Below are positions 42,772-51,624 of a DNA stretch of 64,000 nucleotides, in pieces; positions within the stretch are counted from its first letter, which is position 1, and each line of letters opens with the position of its first letter. The notes beneath the pieces were generated by a model. It was not told where the DNA came from and made no database searches. It saw only the letters and a list, made by a program, of their open reading frames with translations. This stretch comes from PALSA-555 sp963731625. Its GTDB lineage: Bacteria; Actinomycetota; Acidimicrobiia; IMCC26256; PALSA-555. The translations under genes were made by a program, and so were the position numbers. The stretch is from positions 992,001 through 1,056,000 of the forward strand of contig CAVSWH010000001.1 in NCBI GenBank assembly GCA_963731625.1. The letters are read 5' to 3'.

Positions 42772-43661
42772 AGGTCCGCGTCGGCTACGGCCTCGGCGTG
42801 CAGGGTCTGCGCGACGAGGAGCGCTTCGGGTCGCTCGTGGACGGGCTCGACGGCTGCGGGTTCGATTCGCTGTGGCTGTCCGAGCGCGTGGCGGGCGACG
42901 CGCCCGATCCCCTCGTCGGCCTCTCGTTCGCCGCCGGTCGCTCGGCGCGCCTGAAGCTCGGCACCAGCGTCCAGGTGCTCCCCGGGCGCAACCCGGCGCT
43001 GCTCGCGAAGGCGTGGGCGAGCCTCGACCGCCTCTCGGGCGGCCGGGCACTGCCCGCGTTCGGACTGGGCAACCCGATCGCCGCCGAGCACCAGGCGTTC
43101 GGCGTGCCCCGCGACAGCCGCGCGCCCATCTTCGACGAGGCGCTCCCGCTGATCCGCCGCCTCTGGACCGAGGACCACGTCGACCACGACGGCGACCACT
43201 TCCATTACCGCGACCTCACCGTGCGACCCAAGCCGCGTCAGCAGCCGCCAGACGTGTGGCTCGGCGGCCGGGCGAAGAGCGAGCTGCGGCGCTGCGGCCG
43301 ACTCGGTGACGGCTGGCTCGCCAGCTTCTCGACGCCCGCGGACTGCGCCGCGGGCCGCGTCATCGTCGACGACGCCGCCGCGGGCGCCGGGCGGGCCGTC
43401 GATCCCGAGCACTTCGGTGCGATGGTCACGTACGGCCACGACGCCATCCCGGACGCGCTGCGCCAGCGCCTCGCCGCGATCCGGCCCGAGGTCGACCCCG
43501 CCGACCTGGTCGCGGTGGGCCTCCCGGCACTGCGGACGCGCCTCAGCGAGTTCGTGTCGGTGGGGTTCTCGAAGCTCGTGCTCGTCCCGCTGACGGAGCC
43601 GGACGACTGGACGCGTGAGCTCGAGCAGGTCGGCGGTGCGGTCCTCGACCTGCAGACCTGA
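42768..43661 (+). CDS. LLM-class flavin- or F420-dependent oxidoreductase
   Basis: The 297-residue luciferase-like protein shows VRVGYGLGVQG, GFDSLWLSERV, LKLGTSVQVLPGRNPALLAKAWASLDRLSGGRALPAFGLG and a C-terminal DGWLASF loop. The GTG overlaps the acyl-CoA dehydrogenase stop (GTGA), pointing to a joint role in acyl or terpenoid breakdown. Whether F420 or FMN is used is not readable with certainty; F420 is common in actinobacterial members. Confidence 0.87.
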   Translation: MKVRVGYGLGVQGLRDEERFGSLVDGLDGCGFDSLWLSERVAGDAPDPLVGLSFAAGRSARLKLGTSVQVLPGRNPALLAKAWASLDRLSGGRALPAFGLGNPIAAEHQAFGVPRDSRAPIFDEALPLIRRLWTEDHVDHDGDHFHYRDLTVRPKPRQQPPDVWLGGRAKSELRRCGRLGDGWLASFSTPADCAAGRVIVDDAAAGAGRAVDPEHFGAMVTYGHDAIPDALRQRLAAIRPEVDPADLVAVGLPALRTRLSEFVSVGFSKLVLVPLTEPDDWTRELEQVGGAVLDLQT

Positions 43662-43664
43662 CCG

Positions 43665-44546
43665 TCACACCTCGAGCGCGGGGACGTGCTCGACCTCCTC
43701 GGTGACGAGCGGCGAGCGCGACAGCCACAGGATGCCGACGATCATCGCGGCGATCGCCGCGCCCGCCACGACCCAGGCGAGCGCGCTCTGCGCGTCGAGG
43801 TGCTCCCCGAAGAGCAGGACACCCATCACCGAGGCGAGCACCGGATTCGAGACCGACATGACGGGCAGCGACGCCGCGACGTGGCCCGCCTGGAAGGCGC
43901 TCTGGTTCAGCACGAGGCCGACGACCGACGCGAGGAGCAGGGCGTAGAGCTGCCAGTGCCCGAGGATCGGCAGGACGGACGGCGTGAGCCGATCGACGGT
44001 GGCCTTCGTCAGCACGGCCGTCAGGCTGTACACGACGCCGGTGGCCAGGCCGTAGTACATGGCCCGGTGGCCCGGCTCGCGGGTGCGCCGCCCGAGGGCG
44101 ACGGCGGTCCCGGCGACGACGATCACGAACGCCGCCGCGAGCACCCACGCCAGGTGCGACGCGTGCGACGTCGTGCCGGTCGGCGCGCCGACCTCGACGT
44201 AGAGCGCCAACCCGACCGTGACCATCACCGCAGGGATCATCTCGGCCCTCGTCACGCGGCGGCCGGTGCGGAACGACGCGAACGGCAGCGCGAACAGCAA
44301 ACCGCTGCACAGGAGCGGTCCGACCACGAGCACCGACCCGAAGCCGAGGGCCGCGGCCTCGAAGCCGTACGCGGCGACGTCGACGGCGATCCCGAGCAGC
44401 CAGAGCGGCCGATGGGCGAGCGACACGATGAGCCGCGGCGAGAGCGACAGCTCCGGCGGCTGCTGCGCGGCCACGCGCTGCTGGACGACCGAGGCGATCG
44501 CGTAGCAGAGCCCACCGCAGAGCGCGAGGACGACCGCGAGGGTCAC
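43665..44546 (-). CDS. DMT-superfamily (EamA-like) membrane transporter
   Basis: The 293-residue protein has about nine to ten membrane helices in two EamA-like halves. LALCGGLCYAIASVVQQRVA opens the first, AALGFGSVLVVGPLLCSGLLFALP is its core, and MSVSNPVLASVMGVLLFGEHLDAQSALAWVVAGAAI closes the second. Substrate is unknown; related actinobacterial proteins are annotated only as DMT-family permeases. It ends 4 bp from the convergent oxidoreductase gene and lies 3 bp downstream of the deacetylase gene. Confidence 0.85.
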   Translation of the reverse strand: MTLAVVLALCGGLCYAIASVVQQRVAAQQPPELSLSPRLIVSLAHRPLWLLGIAVDVAAYGFEAAALGFGSVLVVGPLLCSGLLFALPFASFRTGRRVTRAEMIPAVMVTVGLALYVEVGAPTGTTSHASHLAWVLAAAFVIVVAGTAVALGRRTREPGHRAMYYGLATGVVYSLTAVLTKATVDRLTPSVLPILGHWQLYALLLASVVGLVLNQSAFQAGHVAASLPVMSVSNPVLASVMGVLLFGEHLDAQSALAWVVAGAAIAAMIVGILWLSRSPLVTEEVEHVPALEV

Positions 44547-44549
44547 GAC

Positions 44550-45302
44550 TCAGACGCGCGCCGGCGGGTGCCGTGGGACCAGACCGTGGTCCCGCAACGG
44601 CCCGACGGCGAGGCCGCGCGCGTGGAGCTGCTCGGCGAGCGGCGCGAGGGCGCCCAGCGTCGAGTGCCAGGAGCCGGGCGCCGACTCGCAGTCGGAGTCG
44701 TGGAGGAGCACCGTCCCCCCCGCGACCGGGCGGCGCAGCACGTCGGCCACGACGGTGTCGGGGGTCGCCTCGGCGCGCCAGTCACGCCCCCACGTCGTCC
44801 ACAGCACCGTCGTGAGGCCGGCCCGGCGCGCGCCCGCGACCGCGCCGTACGACAGGGCGCCGAACGGTGGCCGGAACCAGATCGGGGCGACGCCCGCGGC
44901 GCCGGCGATCGCGTCGGTCGCCTCCTGGATGTCGCGGCGGACGGCACGCGGCCCGCGGCTCATCATGCTCCGGTGGGTGTCGCCGTGGACGGCCACCTCG
45001 TGACCCGCCGCGACGAGATCGGCGACCAGCGACGGCGCACGTCGGGCCATGCCACCGAGCATGAAGAAGGTGGCGTGCCACCCGAGACGGTCGAGCTCGG
45101 CGAGGATCGCCGGCGTCGATTCGGGGTCGGGGCCGTCGTCGAACGTGAGCGCGACGTGGTCGTCGCGACCCCACCCGACCAGCCGGGGCGTCACCCGGTT
45201 CCCGATCGGCGCCACGCGAGCGAGGGCCGGCCCGGCCTGCACGACGCCGGCCGCACCGGCGACGCCGGCGGCAGCGATCGCGGCGGTGAGGGCGACGCTC
45301 AC
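44550..45302 (-). CDS. Polysaccharide deacetylase (NodB-homology) protein
   Basis: The 250-residue protein has an N-terminal hydrophobic segment, then a carbohydrate esterase family 4 domain. TFDDGPDP carries the catalytic base and metal Asp, HGDTHRS the two metal histidines, and RPPFGALS and LLHDSD complete the active site. It should deacetylate an envelope sugar polymer outside the membrane. The GTG at 45302 is chosen. The 180 bp upstream hold no gene; TAACCT on the coding strand there is a possible -10. Confidence 0.9.
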   Translation of the reverse strand: MSVALTAAIAAAGVAGAAGVVQAGPALARVAPIGNRVTPRLVGWGRDDHVALTFDDGPDPESTPAILAELDRLGWHATFFMLGGMARRAPSLVADLVAAGHEVAVHGDTHRSMMSRGPRAVRRDIQEATDAIAGAAGVAPIWFRPPFGALSYGAVAGARRAGLTTVLWTTWGRDWRAEATPDTVVADVLRRPVAGGTVLLHDSDCESAPGSWHSTLGALAPLAEQLHARGLAVGPLRDHGLVPRHPPARV

Positions 45303-45482
45303 CGCGACGTCACGCGCGCACGCGGACGGGCGTCGTGGCCGCGGCTCGCCGAGCGGTGCGGCAGCGCGCGTGCGGCCCCGGCGTGGACTGCGCCCATCGA
45401 CGCCGAGACGACCCGACTCTCCCGGCGCACAGTTCTGCCAGGTTACTCATGCCCTTTCGGCGTGCTCACCTGGTCGGCGCGC

Positions 45483-46520
45483 TCAGACGCCGAGCAGCAC
45501 ACCCAGCAGCAGGCCCACGATGAGCAGCGCGCCAGCACGGCGCGTGTGCACGAAGGCAAGCGCCGCGAACCAGAGTGGCCAGATCGGGAAGCCCTCCGGC
45601 GGCGCATCGGGCTTGGGCTCGGAGAACGGCCGCCAGATTCGGACGAGGCGGGTGATGCCGAGCAGGCACAGCACGGACAGGATCGGCAGCGTGCCGGCGA
45701 CGGCGAGCCCGACCACGATCGGGTAGAAGGCGACCATCATCGCCTGGGTCAGCTGACGAGCGCGCCGCTCGCCGATGAGGACCGGGAGCGTCTTGGTGCC
45801 GTCGGGAGCGTCCCACGGGATCTTGTCGATGTGCTTGCCCATCAGCACGGCGGTGCAGAGCAGCGCGTACGGGATCGACGCGATGACGACGCCGACGGGC
45901 AGGTGGCCGACGGCGGCGTAGTACGTGCCGCCGACCATGAGCGGCCCCCAGACGACGAACACGGTCGGCTCGCCGAGGCCGTGCTTCTTCAGCCGCAACG
46001 GCGGTGCCGTGTACGCGAAGGAGAGGAGGAACCCGCCGAGTGCGAAGGCGAGGATCCACGCGTCGCGGGCAGCGACGAGGGCCACCAGGATGCCGAGGTC
46101 GACCACGTTGACGACGAGCACACGGGCCAGCAGCCCCCGTCGGCTGGTCATGCCGGACAGCACCGGGTGCGGGGCGTAGAGCGCCCGCGGGTACTGGGTC
46201 GAGTCGGTGCCGACGTCGAGGTCCCACAGGTCGTTCATCAGGTTGTTCGCGACGTGGGCCAGCACGATTCCCGCGACAGCGAGGACGCCGAGCCCGACGT
46301 TCACCTGCCCGCTGTCGTTCCACCACGCGAGCAGCAGCGCGAGCAGACCGGCAGTCACGGTCATCGGCAGCACCGACGCGCGCGACAGCACGAGCCAGCG
46401 GGTCACGGGGTCGGTCGGCCCGGGGGGCGCGTTCCCCGTGGTCAGCGCGACGCGCCAGCGAGCGACGGGACGCACACGTGAGGGCCCCGGGGTCGGTCGC
46501 TCGTCCTCGATTCGCGCCAC
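45483..46520 (-). CDS. UbiA-family prenyltransferase
   Basis: The protein of about 345 residues has eight or nine membrane helices and the two Asp-rich motifs of UbiA enzymes: NNLMNDLWDLDVG near residue 95 and a second site around DKIPWDAPDGTKTLPVLIG. It transfers a prenyl chain to an acceptor in the membrane. It is not the men-cluster MenA, which is encoded at 59715-60599, and its product is unknown. The GTG at 46520 is preferred because TACGCT lies 6 bp upstream, fitting a leaderless transcript. Confidence 0.87.
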   Translation of the reverse strand: MARIEDERPTPGPSRVRPVARWRVALTTGNAPPGPTDPVTRWLVLSRASVLPMTVTAGLLALLLAWWNDSGQVNVGLGVLAVAGIVLAHVANNLMNDLWDLDVGTDSTQYPRALYAPHPVLSGMTSRRGLLARVLVVNVVDLGILVALVAARDAWILAFALGGFLLSFAYTAPPLRLKKHGLGEPTVFVVWGPLMVGGTYYAAVGHLPVGVVIASIPYALLCTAVLMGKHIDKIPWDAPDGTKTLPVLIGERRARQLTQAMMVAFYPIVVGLAVAGTLPILSVLCLLGITRLVRIWRPFSEPKPDAPPEGFPIWPLWFAALAFVHTRRAGALLIVGLLLGVLLGV

Positions 46521-46607
46521 GCCCAAAGCGTAGTAATCCCCCTTTCGAAGCACCCGACGTGGCAGGATCTACCGAATTCGGCCACGTGGCCTGCGAGGGA
46601 GTTGACG

Positions 46608-47177
46608 ATGCCGGCCAAACGCACGACTCGGAAGGGCGCGAAGCGCCGGGCGCCGGCCCGCAAGCCTGCGAGGAAGGCACCCAAGCGCGCCGCCAAGAAG
46701 ACCACCAAGCGCAAGGCGACCAAGAGGCGGGCACCGGCCCGCAAGCCCGCGAAGCGAGCCCCCAAGCGCGCGGCGAAGAAGCGCACCGCCAAGAAGACAA
46801 CGAAGCGCAAGGCCACGAAGAAGCGGAAGGCGTCCAAGAGGCGGGCACCGGCCCGCAAGCCCGCGAAGCGAGCCCCCAAGCGCGCGGCGAAGAAGCGCAC
46901 CGTCAAGAAGACGACGAAGCGCAAGGCCACGAAGAAGCGCGCGCCCGTCCGCAAGCCCGCGAAGAAGGCCGCGAAGCGGAAGGCGACCAAGCGCAAGGTC
47001 GCCGCGAAGCGGTCGCCGGTCGTCGCTGCGCCGCCGCCGCCGGTGATCAGCGCTCCGGCGCCGCGTCCGGCGGCGACGCCGAGCAACCCGGCCCCGCCGC
47101 CGACGATGACGCCCAGCCCGGCGTCCTCGCCGACCCAGGACAAGCGCAGCTTCTGGGACCGCCTGACCGGCAAGTAG
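46608..47177 (+). CDS. Histone H1-like Lys/Ala/Pro-rich DNA-binding protein
   Basis: The 189-residue protein is extremely basic. Residues 1-130 are built of K-R-A-T and A-P-A-R-K-P-A-K type repeats like the C-terminal tails of histone H1 and of bacterial HU-H1 fusions. A Pro/Ala-rich linker follows, and the last residues are DKRSFWDRLTGK. No HU domain precedes the tail. It probably binds and compacts DNA. GAGGGAG lies 7 bp before the ATG. A 114-bp DNA tandem repeat inside makes it prone to length change. Confidence 0.85.
   Translation: MPAKRTTRKGAKRRAPARKPARKAPKRAAKKTTKRKATKRRAPARKPAKRAPKRAAKKRTAKKTTKRKATKKRKASKRRAPARKPAKRAPKRAAKKRTVKKTTKRKATKKRAPVRKPAKKAAKRKATKRKVAAKRSPVVAAPPPPVISAPAPRPAATPSNPAPPPTMTPSPASSPTQDKRSFWDRLTGK
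46721..46948 (+). repeat. Two tandem 114-bp repeats inside the H1-like gene
   Basis: The unit starting CAAGAGGCGGGCACCGG at 46721 recurs at 46835, giving a period of 114 bp (38 codons). The first hundred or so bases of the two copies differ at only about two positions. A more diverged, shorter copy lies at about 46640-46720. The identity at synonymous positions points to recent duplication. Confidence 0.85.
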
Positions 47178-47218
47178 GCCGGCTCAACGCGGTCTCGACG
47201 CCGCGCCGGGGAGAGCCG

Positions 47219-47788
47219 TCAGCCGCCGTAGTTCATGCGCGTGTCCTCCATGCGCAGCACCGGCGTCGACTCGTCGTCGCGGAGGAACCCGGCGTCGACG
47301 ACCTCGCCGACGAAGAGCGTGTGGCCGCCCGTCTCGAGCGTCTCGCGCACCTCGCAGTCGCTGAAGGCGACCGCTTGACTCAGGACAGGCGCGCCAGTCA
47401 CGCGCTCGAGGTACGGGACGTCGTTGATCGTCCGCGCCTCGACGTTGGCCTCGGTGGGCTTGGTGAACTTCCGCACGATCGCCCGGTCCTCGCGATCGAT
47501 GAACGAGACGCTGAAGCAGCGGGTCGCCGCGATGAGCCCGTGCGTGACGGCGCTGCGCTCGACCGACACGCCGATGAGCTTCGGCTCGAAGGCGAGCTGC
47601 GTGACCCAGTTGGCGGTCATGAGGTGCCGGGTGGCGGCGTCCTCGCCGCGTGACCCGATGACGTAGAGACCGGACGGCATCGTCCAGAGCACTCGCCGTC
47701 GCAGCTTGTCGTACTCGACGCGCTGCTCGTCGGTCTCGACGCCGGGCGGGTACGGCCCGACCGGTCCGCTGCCACCGGGTTCAGCCAC
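47219..47788 (-). CDS. Flavin reductase-like (FMN-binding split barrel) protein
   Basis: The 189-residue protein matches the flavin reductase domain: MPSGLYVIGSRG, HLMTANWVTQLAFEPKLIGVSVERSAVTH and FSVSFIDREDRAIVRKF are the FMN-binding region, and LSQAVAFSDCEVRETLETGGHTLFVGEVV the dimer strand. It may supply reduced flavin to a monooxygenase or act alone on a small substrate. No partner oxygenase gene is adjacent. The ATG at 47788 is taken as start. Confidence 0.88.
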   Translation of the reverse strand: MAEPGGSGPVGPYPPGVETDEQRVEYDKLRRRVLWTMPSGLYVIGSRGEDAATRHLMTANWVTQLAFEPKLIGVSVERSAVTHGLIAATRCFSVSFIDREDRAIVRKFTKPTEANVEARTINDVPYLERVTGAPVLSQAVAFSDCEVRETLETGGHTLFVGEVVDAGFLRDDESTPVLRMEDTRMNYGG

Positions 47789-47836
47789 GGTGACGCAGGC
47801 TAGCGACTGGTTGTTCGGCGACCCAGGGTCGGCACG

Positions 47837-49070
47837 TTAGGGAGGCGGCGGGAACACCGTAGGGTCGGGCACGACGAAATGCGGTCCGTAGCTCTGAATC
47901 GTCGGCGGCGGCGGGTTGGACAGGAACGGTGAGACGTTCGTGTTGTACACGGTCGTCGGCCCGCTCGTGCCGGGCAGCGTGAGCTGGGTGTACGCGCCGT
48001 ACGCGATCGTGCCGGGCTGCGTCGTGTCGGCCACCTGCCCGACGTAGGTCCACGGCCCGGCCGGCGTCGTGCCCGTGAACACCGAGACGTCGTTGGAGAA
48101 TGCGTCGTTGAGCTTTTCGGTCAGCAGGTAGCCGCTGCCGTACGCGACCACGTTGGGCTGGGAGCGGGGGCCGTCACCCGGGCCGAACACGTGGCTCGGG
48201 TCGAAGTCCGGCATTCCGATCCACTGCAACGGCGCGGCCTGGGTGGGGTCCGTGACCCATCCACTTCCGTTCCAGAACGCCCAGGGGCCGGTCAGGACCT
48301 GGTCGACGGTGGCGCGCGCCACATACGTGTTACGGAAGCTCGACACGTAGGCGTACACGTCGCGCTGGGTCGGATCGGGGTTCGTAGCGTCGTAGAACGA
48401 GGTCGAGCCGTAGGACCCGCCGACCGCCACGCTGTTCACGGTGAGGGTGGTGGTCGGGAAGGGCAACGGCTGCACGCCGGTGAAGGTGAGGCTCGGCAGC
48501 GAGAACGTTGCGACGCTCGTACCGAGGATGTCGATGTCGAGGGAGGCCGGACCGGTCCGTAGACCCTGCAGCGCGAACACGAGCAGCTGATTGGTGGCTG
48601 GGTCGACGACGCCCGACGTCGGCCAGTACCACTCGCCAGGCGCCGGCGTGGGGATGAGGCTGCGTCCGCGCCAGCGGGACGCCGCCCAGCAGCGGCGTGA
48701 AGCACGCCCCGCTCTGCACGACGAAGCTGTTCGAGACCAACGTGTTCGAGGGGGCGAGCGTCCCGTCGGCCAGCACGTGGCCGACGGACGTGTCGTCGAA
48801 GACCCACACGACACGCCCGTCGGGCAGGTCGATCGGCACGGACTCGTCGGCGGATGCCCACTCGGTGTACGTGTGGCGCAGGGCGTCGAACGCGGCCTGA
48901 TAAGTCGCCGGCGAGCTCGGGGGCGTCGCCGCGCAGTACGTCGCGACGGGCGGCGGCGGGGGCGGGGGCGCCAACGGGACACACCCGGCCGCCAGGAGCG
49001 CGCCACCCGCGGCCAGCACGGCCACACAGCGCCCGCGCCCGCCCACGCGACGCCACGGCATGCGCGTCAT
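47837..49070 (-). CDS. Lipoprotein with Pro-rich linker, apparently frameshifted
   Basis: The N-terminal part starts MTRMPWRRVGGRGR and has a lipobox ALLAAGC, a stretch of prolines, then a domain with LPDGRVVWVFDDTSVGHV. Near 48661-48672 the frame must change by one: downstream, SLIPTPAPGEWYWPTSG to the end at 47837 is in another frame. Joined, the protein has about 410 residues and resembles secreted beta-propeller or DUF4185-type glycosidase-like proteins (WVFDDTSVG, GPWTYVG repeats). The DUF4185 comparison is tentative. The 276 bp upstream of the start hold nothing clear. Confidence 0.65.
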
Positions 49071-49346
49071 CGCGGCGTCCCTCCCGATCGGAGCCCTTCA
49101 CCCACCTCGGCCGCCAGTCCCTCGAGCCGTCACCGCTACGTCGGTCCGTCCGAGCCCGCACTGGAGGCGACCTCCGCGACCCTAACGGTGGGGTCGTCCC
49201 GGCGACGGGGATGCGCGGTGCGACGACGTGGCGCCGACGTCGCACGAATCGGACAGCCGCCAGAGCCCGAAGACACCACAAGCCGCCGGCCCCGCTCTCG
49301 GGCCGGCCGGGTGGCCGACGCCCGGCGCTTTGGCCACACTGGCGGC

Positions 49347-50024
49347 GTGACGACCGACGGACAGGCCTACCAGTCGATGCGCGACACGATCGTGGTGCTC
49401 GCCCGCGGCCGCGCCGCCGAGCTCGAATCCATCCCGCCGACCACGCCGGAGTGGCAGGCCCGCGACCTGTTGGCCCACCTCGGCGGGGTCTGTGACGACG
49501 TCGTCAACGGGAACCTCGAGGGGGTCGCGACCGATCCCTGGACGGCCGTGCAGGTCGACAAGCGGCGGGCGTGGAGCGTCGAGGAGATCCTCGTGGACTG
49601 GGAGCGCAACGGCGAGGCGCTCGACGCCCTCATCGACCAGACGCCCCCGGGGACCTTCGGGCAGCTCCTGTTCGACACCTGGACCCATGAGCAGGACCTG
49701 CGCGGCGTCCTGGCGGCACCGGGCGGGCGCGACTCGGTCGCCGCCGGACGCTCCTATGCGTGGAGCACCGACGCGTTCGACCAGCGCGACCGGGAGGCGC
49801 AGCGTCCCGCGCTCCTGCTGATCACCGACGACGGCACGCGGTCCGTCGGGGTCGGCGAGCCGACGAACGAGGTCCGCACCTCGCGCTTCGAGCTGCTCCG
49901 AGCCATGACGGGCCGGCGCAGCGTCGCCCAGATGCGCGGCTACGAGTGGGCGGGTGGCGCGGACCCCGAGCGGCTCGTGCTCGCCCCCCTGTTCACGCCG
50001 TCGATCGAGGATGTCCGCGAGTAG
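49347..50024 (+). CDS. Maleylpyruvate isomerase family mycothiol-dependent enzyme
   Basis: The 225-residue protein has the MDMPI/DinB-like four-helix fold: a start segment with LARGRAAELESIPP, TPEWQARDLLAHLGGVCDDV carrying the metal-binding His, and FDTWTHEQDLRGVL with a second His and Glu near residue 113. Actinobacterial members use mycothiol. The reaction is unknown. The GTG at 49347 is chosen; a CACACT hexamer upstream suggests a leaderless start. Confidence 0.82.
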   Translation: MTTDGQAYQSMRDTIVVLARGRAAELESIPPTTPEWQARDLLAHLGGVCDDVVNGNLEGVATDPWTAVQVDKRRAWSVEEILVDWERNGEALDALIDQTPPGTFGQLLFDTWTHEQDLRGVLAAPGGRDSVAAGRSYAWSTDAFDQRDREAQRPALLLITDDGTRSVGVGEPTNEVRTSRFELLRAMTGRRSVAQMRGYEWAGGADPERLVLAPLFTPSIEDVRE

Positions 50025-50142
50025 TCGGCGTCCGCGCTGACATTCCTGGCCACGTCCCGTCAGAACCGGCAAGTCATCCGATGGCTCGCCGGCTCGATGA
50101 TCGAGGAGCCCGCGAGCGCACGACGACGGGAAGGACGACGCC

Positions 50143-50688
50143 ATGGCGAGCGAACCGACAGCCGAGCGGAACCTGGACGGCTACGACGCCCCGGTGATCC
50201 CCTGGACGAGGGTGCGCGATCTGCTCGCGCACGGGCTCGCCCAGATCACCCAGGGACCGGGGTCGGGCGGGCCGGGTCGGCACACCACCTGGCTCGCGAC
50301 CGTGCGCGCCGACGGGCGGCCGCACGTCATGCCGCTCGGCGTGCTCTGGATGGACGGCGGCGGGTACTTCACCGCCGGCCCGACCACCCAGAAGGCGCGG
50401 AACCTGGCCCGTGACCCCCGCTGCACCCTGACCGTGGCGACGGAGCCGTTCGACCTCGTCGTCGAAGGCGAGGCCGTCCAGCTGACCGACGAGGCCGCGC
50501 TGCAGCGCGTCGCGGCCGAGTACGCGAAGGGGGGATGGCCGGTGTCCGTGCGGGACGGGGCGCTCTACGCCGAGTACAGCGCACCGAGCGCGGGGCCGCC
50601 GCCGTGGCACGTGTATCGAGCCACGCCCACGACGATCTACGCCCTCGGCACGGCCGAGCCCTCCGGGGCGACTCGCTGGCGCTTCTGA
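50143..50688 (+). CDS. Pyridoxamine 5'-phosphate oxidase-like (PPOX, split-barrel) protein
   Basis: The 181-residue protein has the flavin/F420-binding split barrel: TTWLATVRADGRPHVMPLGVLWMDGG at about 46-72, FTAGPTTQKARNLARDPRCTLTVATEPFDLVVEGEA, and a C-terminal strand PWHVYRATPTTIYAL. Actinobacterial relatives bind F420 or heme; the reaction cannot be inferred. GGAAGGA lies upstream of the ATG. It stands alone between two plus-strand genes. Confidence 0.85.
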   Translation: MASEPTAERNLDGYDAPVIPWTRVRDLLAHGLAQITQGPGSGGPGRHTTWLATVRADGRPHVMPLGVLWMDGGGYFTAGPTTQKARNLARDPRCTLTVATEPFDLVVEGEAVQLTDEAALQRVAAEYAKGGWPVSVRDGALYAEYSAPSAGPPPWHVYRATPTTIYALGTAEPSGATRWRF

Positions 50689-50796
50689 TCGTCCGGCGCC
50701 CGGACCTCGCCGGCGCCGCTACCTTGAGCGCCGCATGCGGCGAGCCGATCAGCGGGCGGCGGCGGCCAACCGTCGGACGACGCCGGGGAGGACCTG

Positions 50797-51570
50797 ATGG
50801 CGGACATCCTCGAGCGGGAGCGGCGCGGGCGCGTCGAGATCCTGCGCCTGAACCGGCCCGAGGCGCGCAACGCGATGAGCCCGGAGCTGTCGGCGCGGAT
50901 CGAAGGCGCCCTCGACGACCTCGAGCAGGATGCGGAGGTGACGGTCGTCGTCATCGCGGGCAACGGGCCGGTGTTCTGTGCGGGCGCCGACCTGCGGGTC
51001 ATCGCCTCGGGTGGTGGCGCGGGGATCATGACCAAGCGCGGTGGCTTCGCCGGCCTCGCGCAGCGCGACTACCCGAAGCCGGTGATCGCCGCCGTGCACG
51101 GCGCGGCCGTCGCGGGCGGGTTCGAGCTCGTCTTGTCGTGCGATCTCGTCGTCGCCGCGACGACCGCGACCTTCGGGCTCCCCGAGGCCTCCCGCGGCCT
51201 GCTCGCCGCCGCCGGCGGCCCGATCCGGCTGGCGAAGCGCGTCCCGCTCGCCGTCGCCCTCGAGATCGGCATGACCGGCGATCCGATCACCGCCGCGCGC
51301 GCCTTCGAGCTGGGACTGGTGAACCGGCTCGTCCCCGCCGAGGACGTGCTGGAGGAGGCGGTGGCCCTCGGCGAGCGCATCGCCCGCAACTCGCCGACGG
51401 CCGTCCGGGTCACGCGCCGCCTGACCCGCGAGGCCGTCGAGGCCACCGAAGCCGAGGGCTGGAAGCTCACGATGGCCGCCGCCGCCGAGGTCGGGGCCAG
51501 CGGCGACGGGGTCGAGGGCGCCACGGCCTTCATCGAGAAGCGAGAGCCCGTCTGGCGGACCCCCGGCTGA
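50797..51570 (+). CDS. Enoyl-CoA hydratase/isomerase (crotonase) family protein
   Basis: The 257-residue crotonase has the oxyanion-hole segments GPVFCAGADLRVI and HGAAVAGGFELVLSCDLVVAA. Both catalytic glutamates of hydratases seem present, in GGFEL and in FGLPEASRGLL. It would hydrate an enoyl-CoA in fatty-acid breakdown. GGGGAGG lies upstream of the ATG. The merR gene follows after 54 bp with its own promoter. Confidence 0.92.
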   Translation: MADILERERRGRVEILRLNRPEARNAMSPELSARIEGALDDLEQDAEVTVVVIAGNGPVFCAGADLRVIASGGGAGIMTKRGGFAGLAQRDYPKPVIAAVHGAAVAGGFELVLSCDLVVAATTATFGLPEASRGLLAAAGGPIRLAKRVPLAVALEIGMTGDPITAARAFELGLVNRLVPAEDVLEEAVALGERIARNSPTAVRVTRRLTREAVEATEAEGWKLTMAAAAEVGASGDGVEGATAFIEKREPVWRTPG

Positions 51571-51586
51571 GCCGTCGGAGCCGCCG

Positions 51587-51617
51587 TTCCCATTTTGGGA
51601 GTGATCGCTCCTAGCAT
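51587..51617 (+). promoter_or_regulatory. MerR-type promoter with palindromic operator in a 19-bp spacer
   Basis: A TTCCCA hexamer (51587-51592) and TAGCAT (51612-51617) are separated by 19 bp, the long spacer typical of MerR-regulated promoters. The spacer holds GGGAGTGATCGCTCCT (51597-51612), an imperfect palindrome. TAGCAT lies 7 bp before the GTG start of the MerR gene, so the transcript would be leaderless. A nearly identical site lies between menB and menE. Confidence 0.6.
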
Positions 51618-51624
51618 TGGGGTC

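Noticed and set aside
43686..46481. A 931-codon plus-strand frame across 43.7-46.5 kb
   Set aside because: It covers three minus-strand genes with clear transporter, deacetylase and UbiA motifs; its own product is Arg/Asp/His-rich and without domains.
46640..46948. Repeats in the H1-like gene as a CRISPR array or minisatellite outside a gene
   Set aside because: The repeats are direct, without spacers, in phase with codons and inside an open frame with a good ribosome-binding site.
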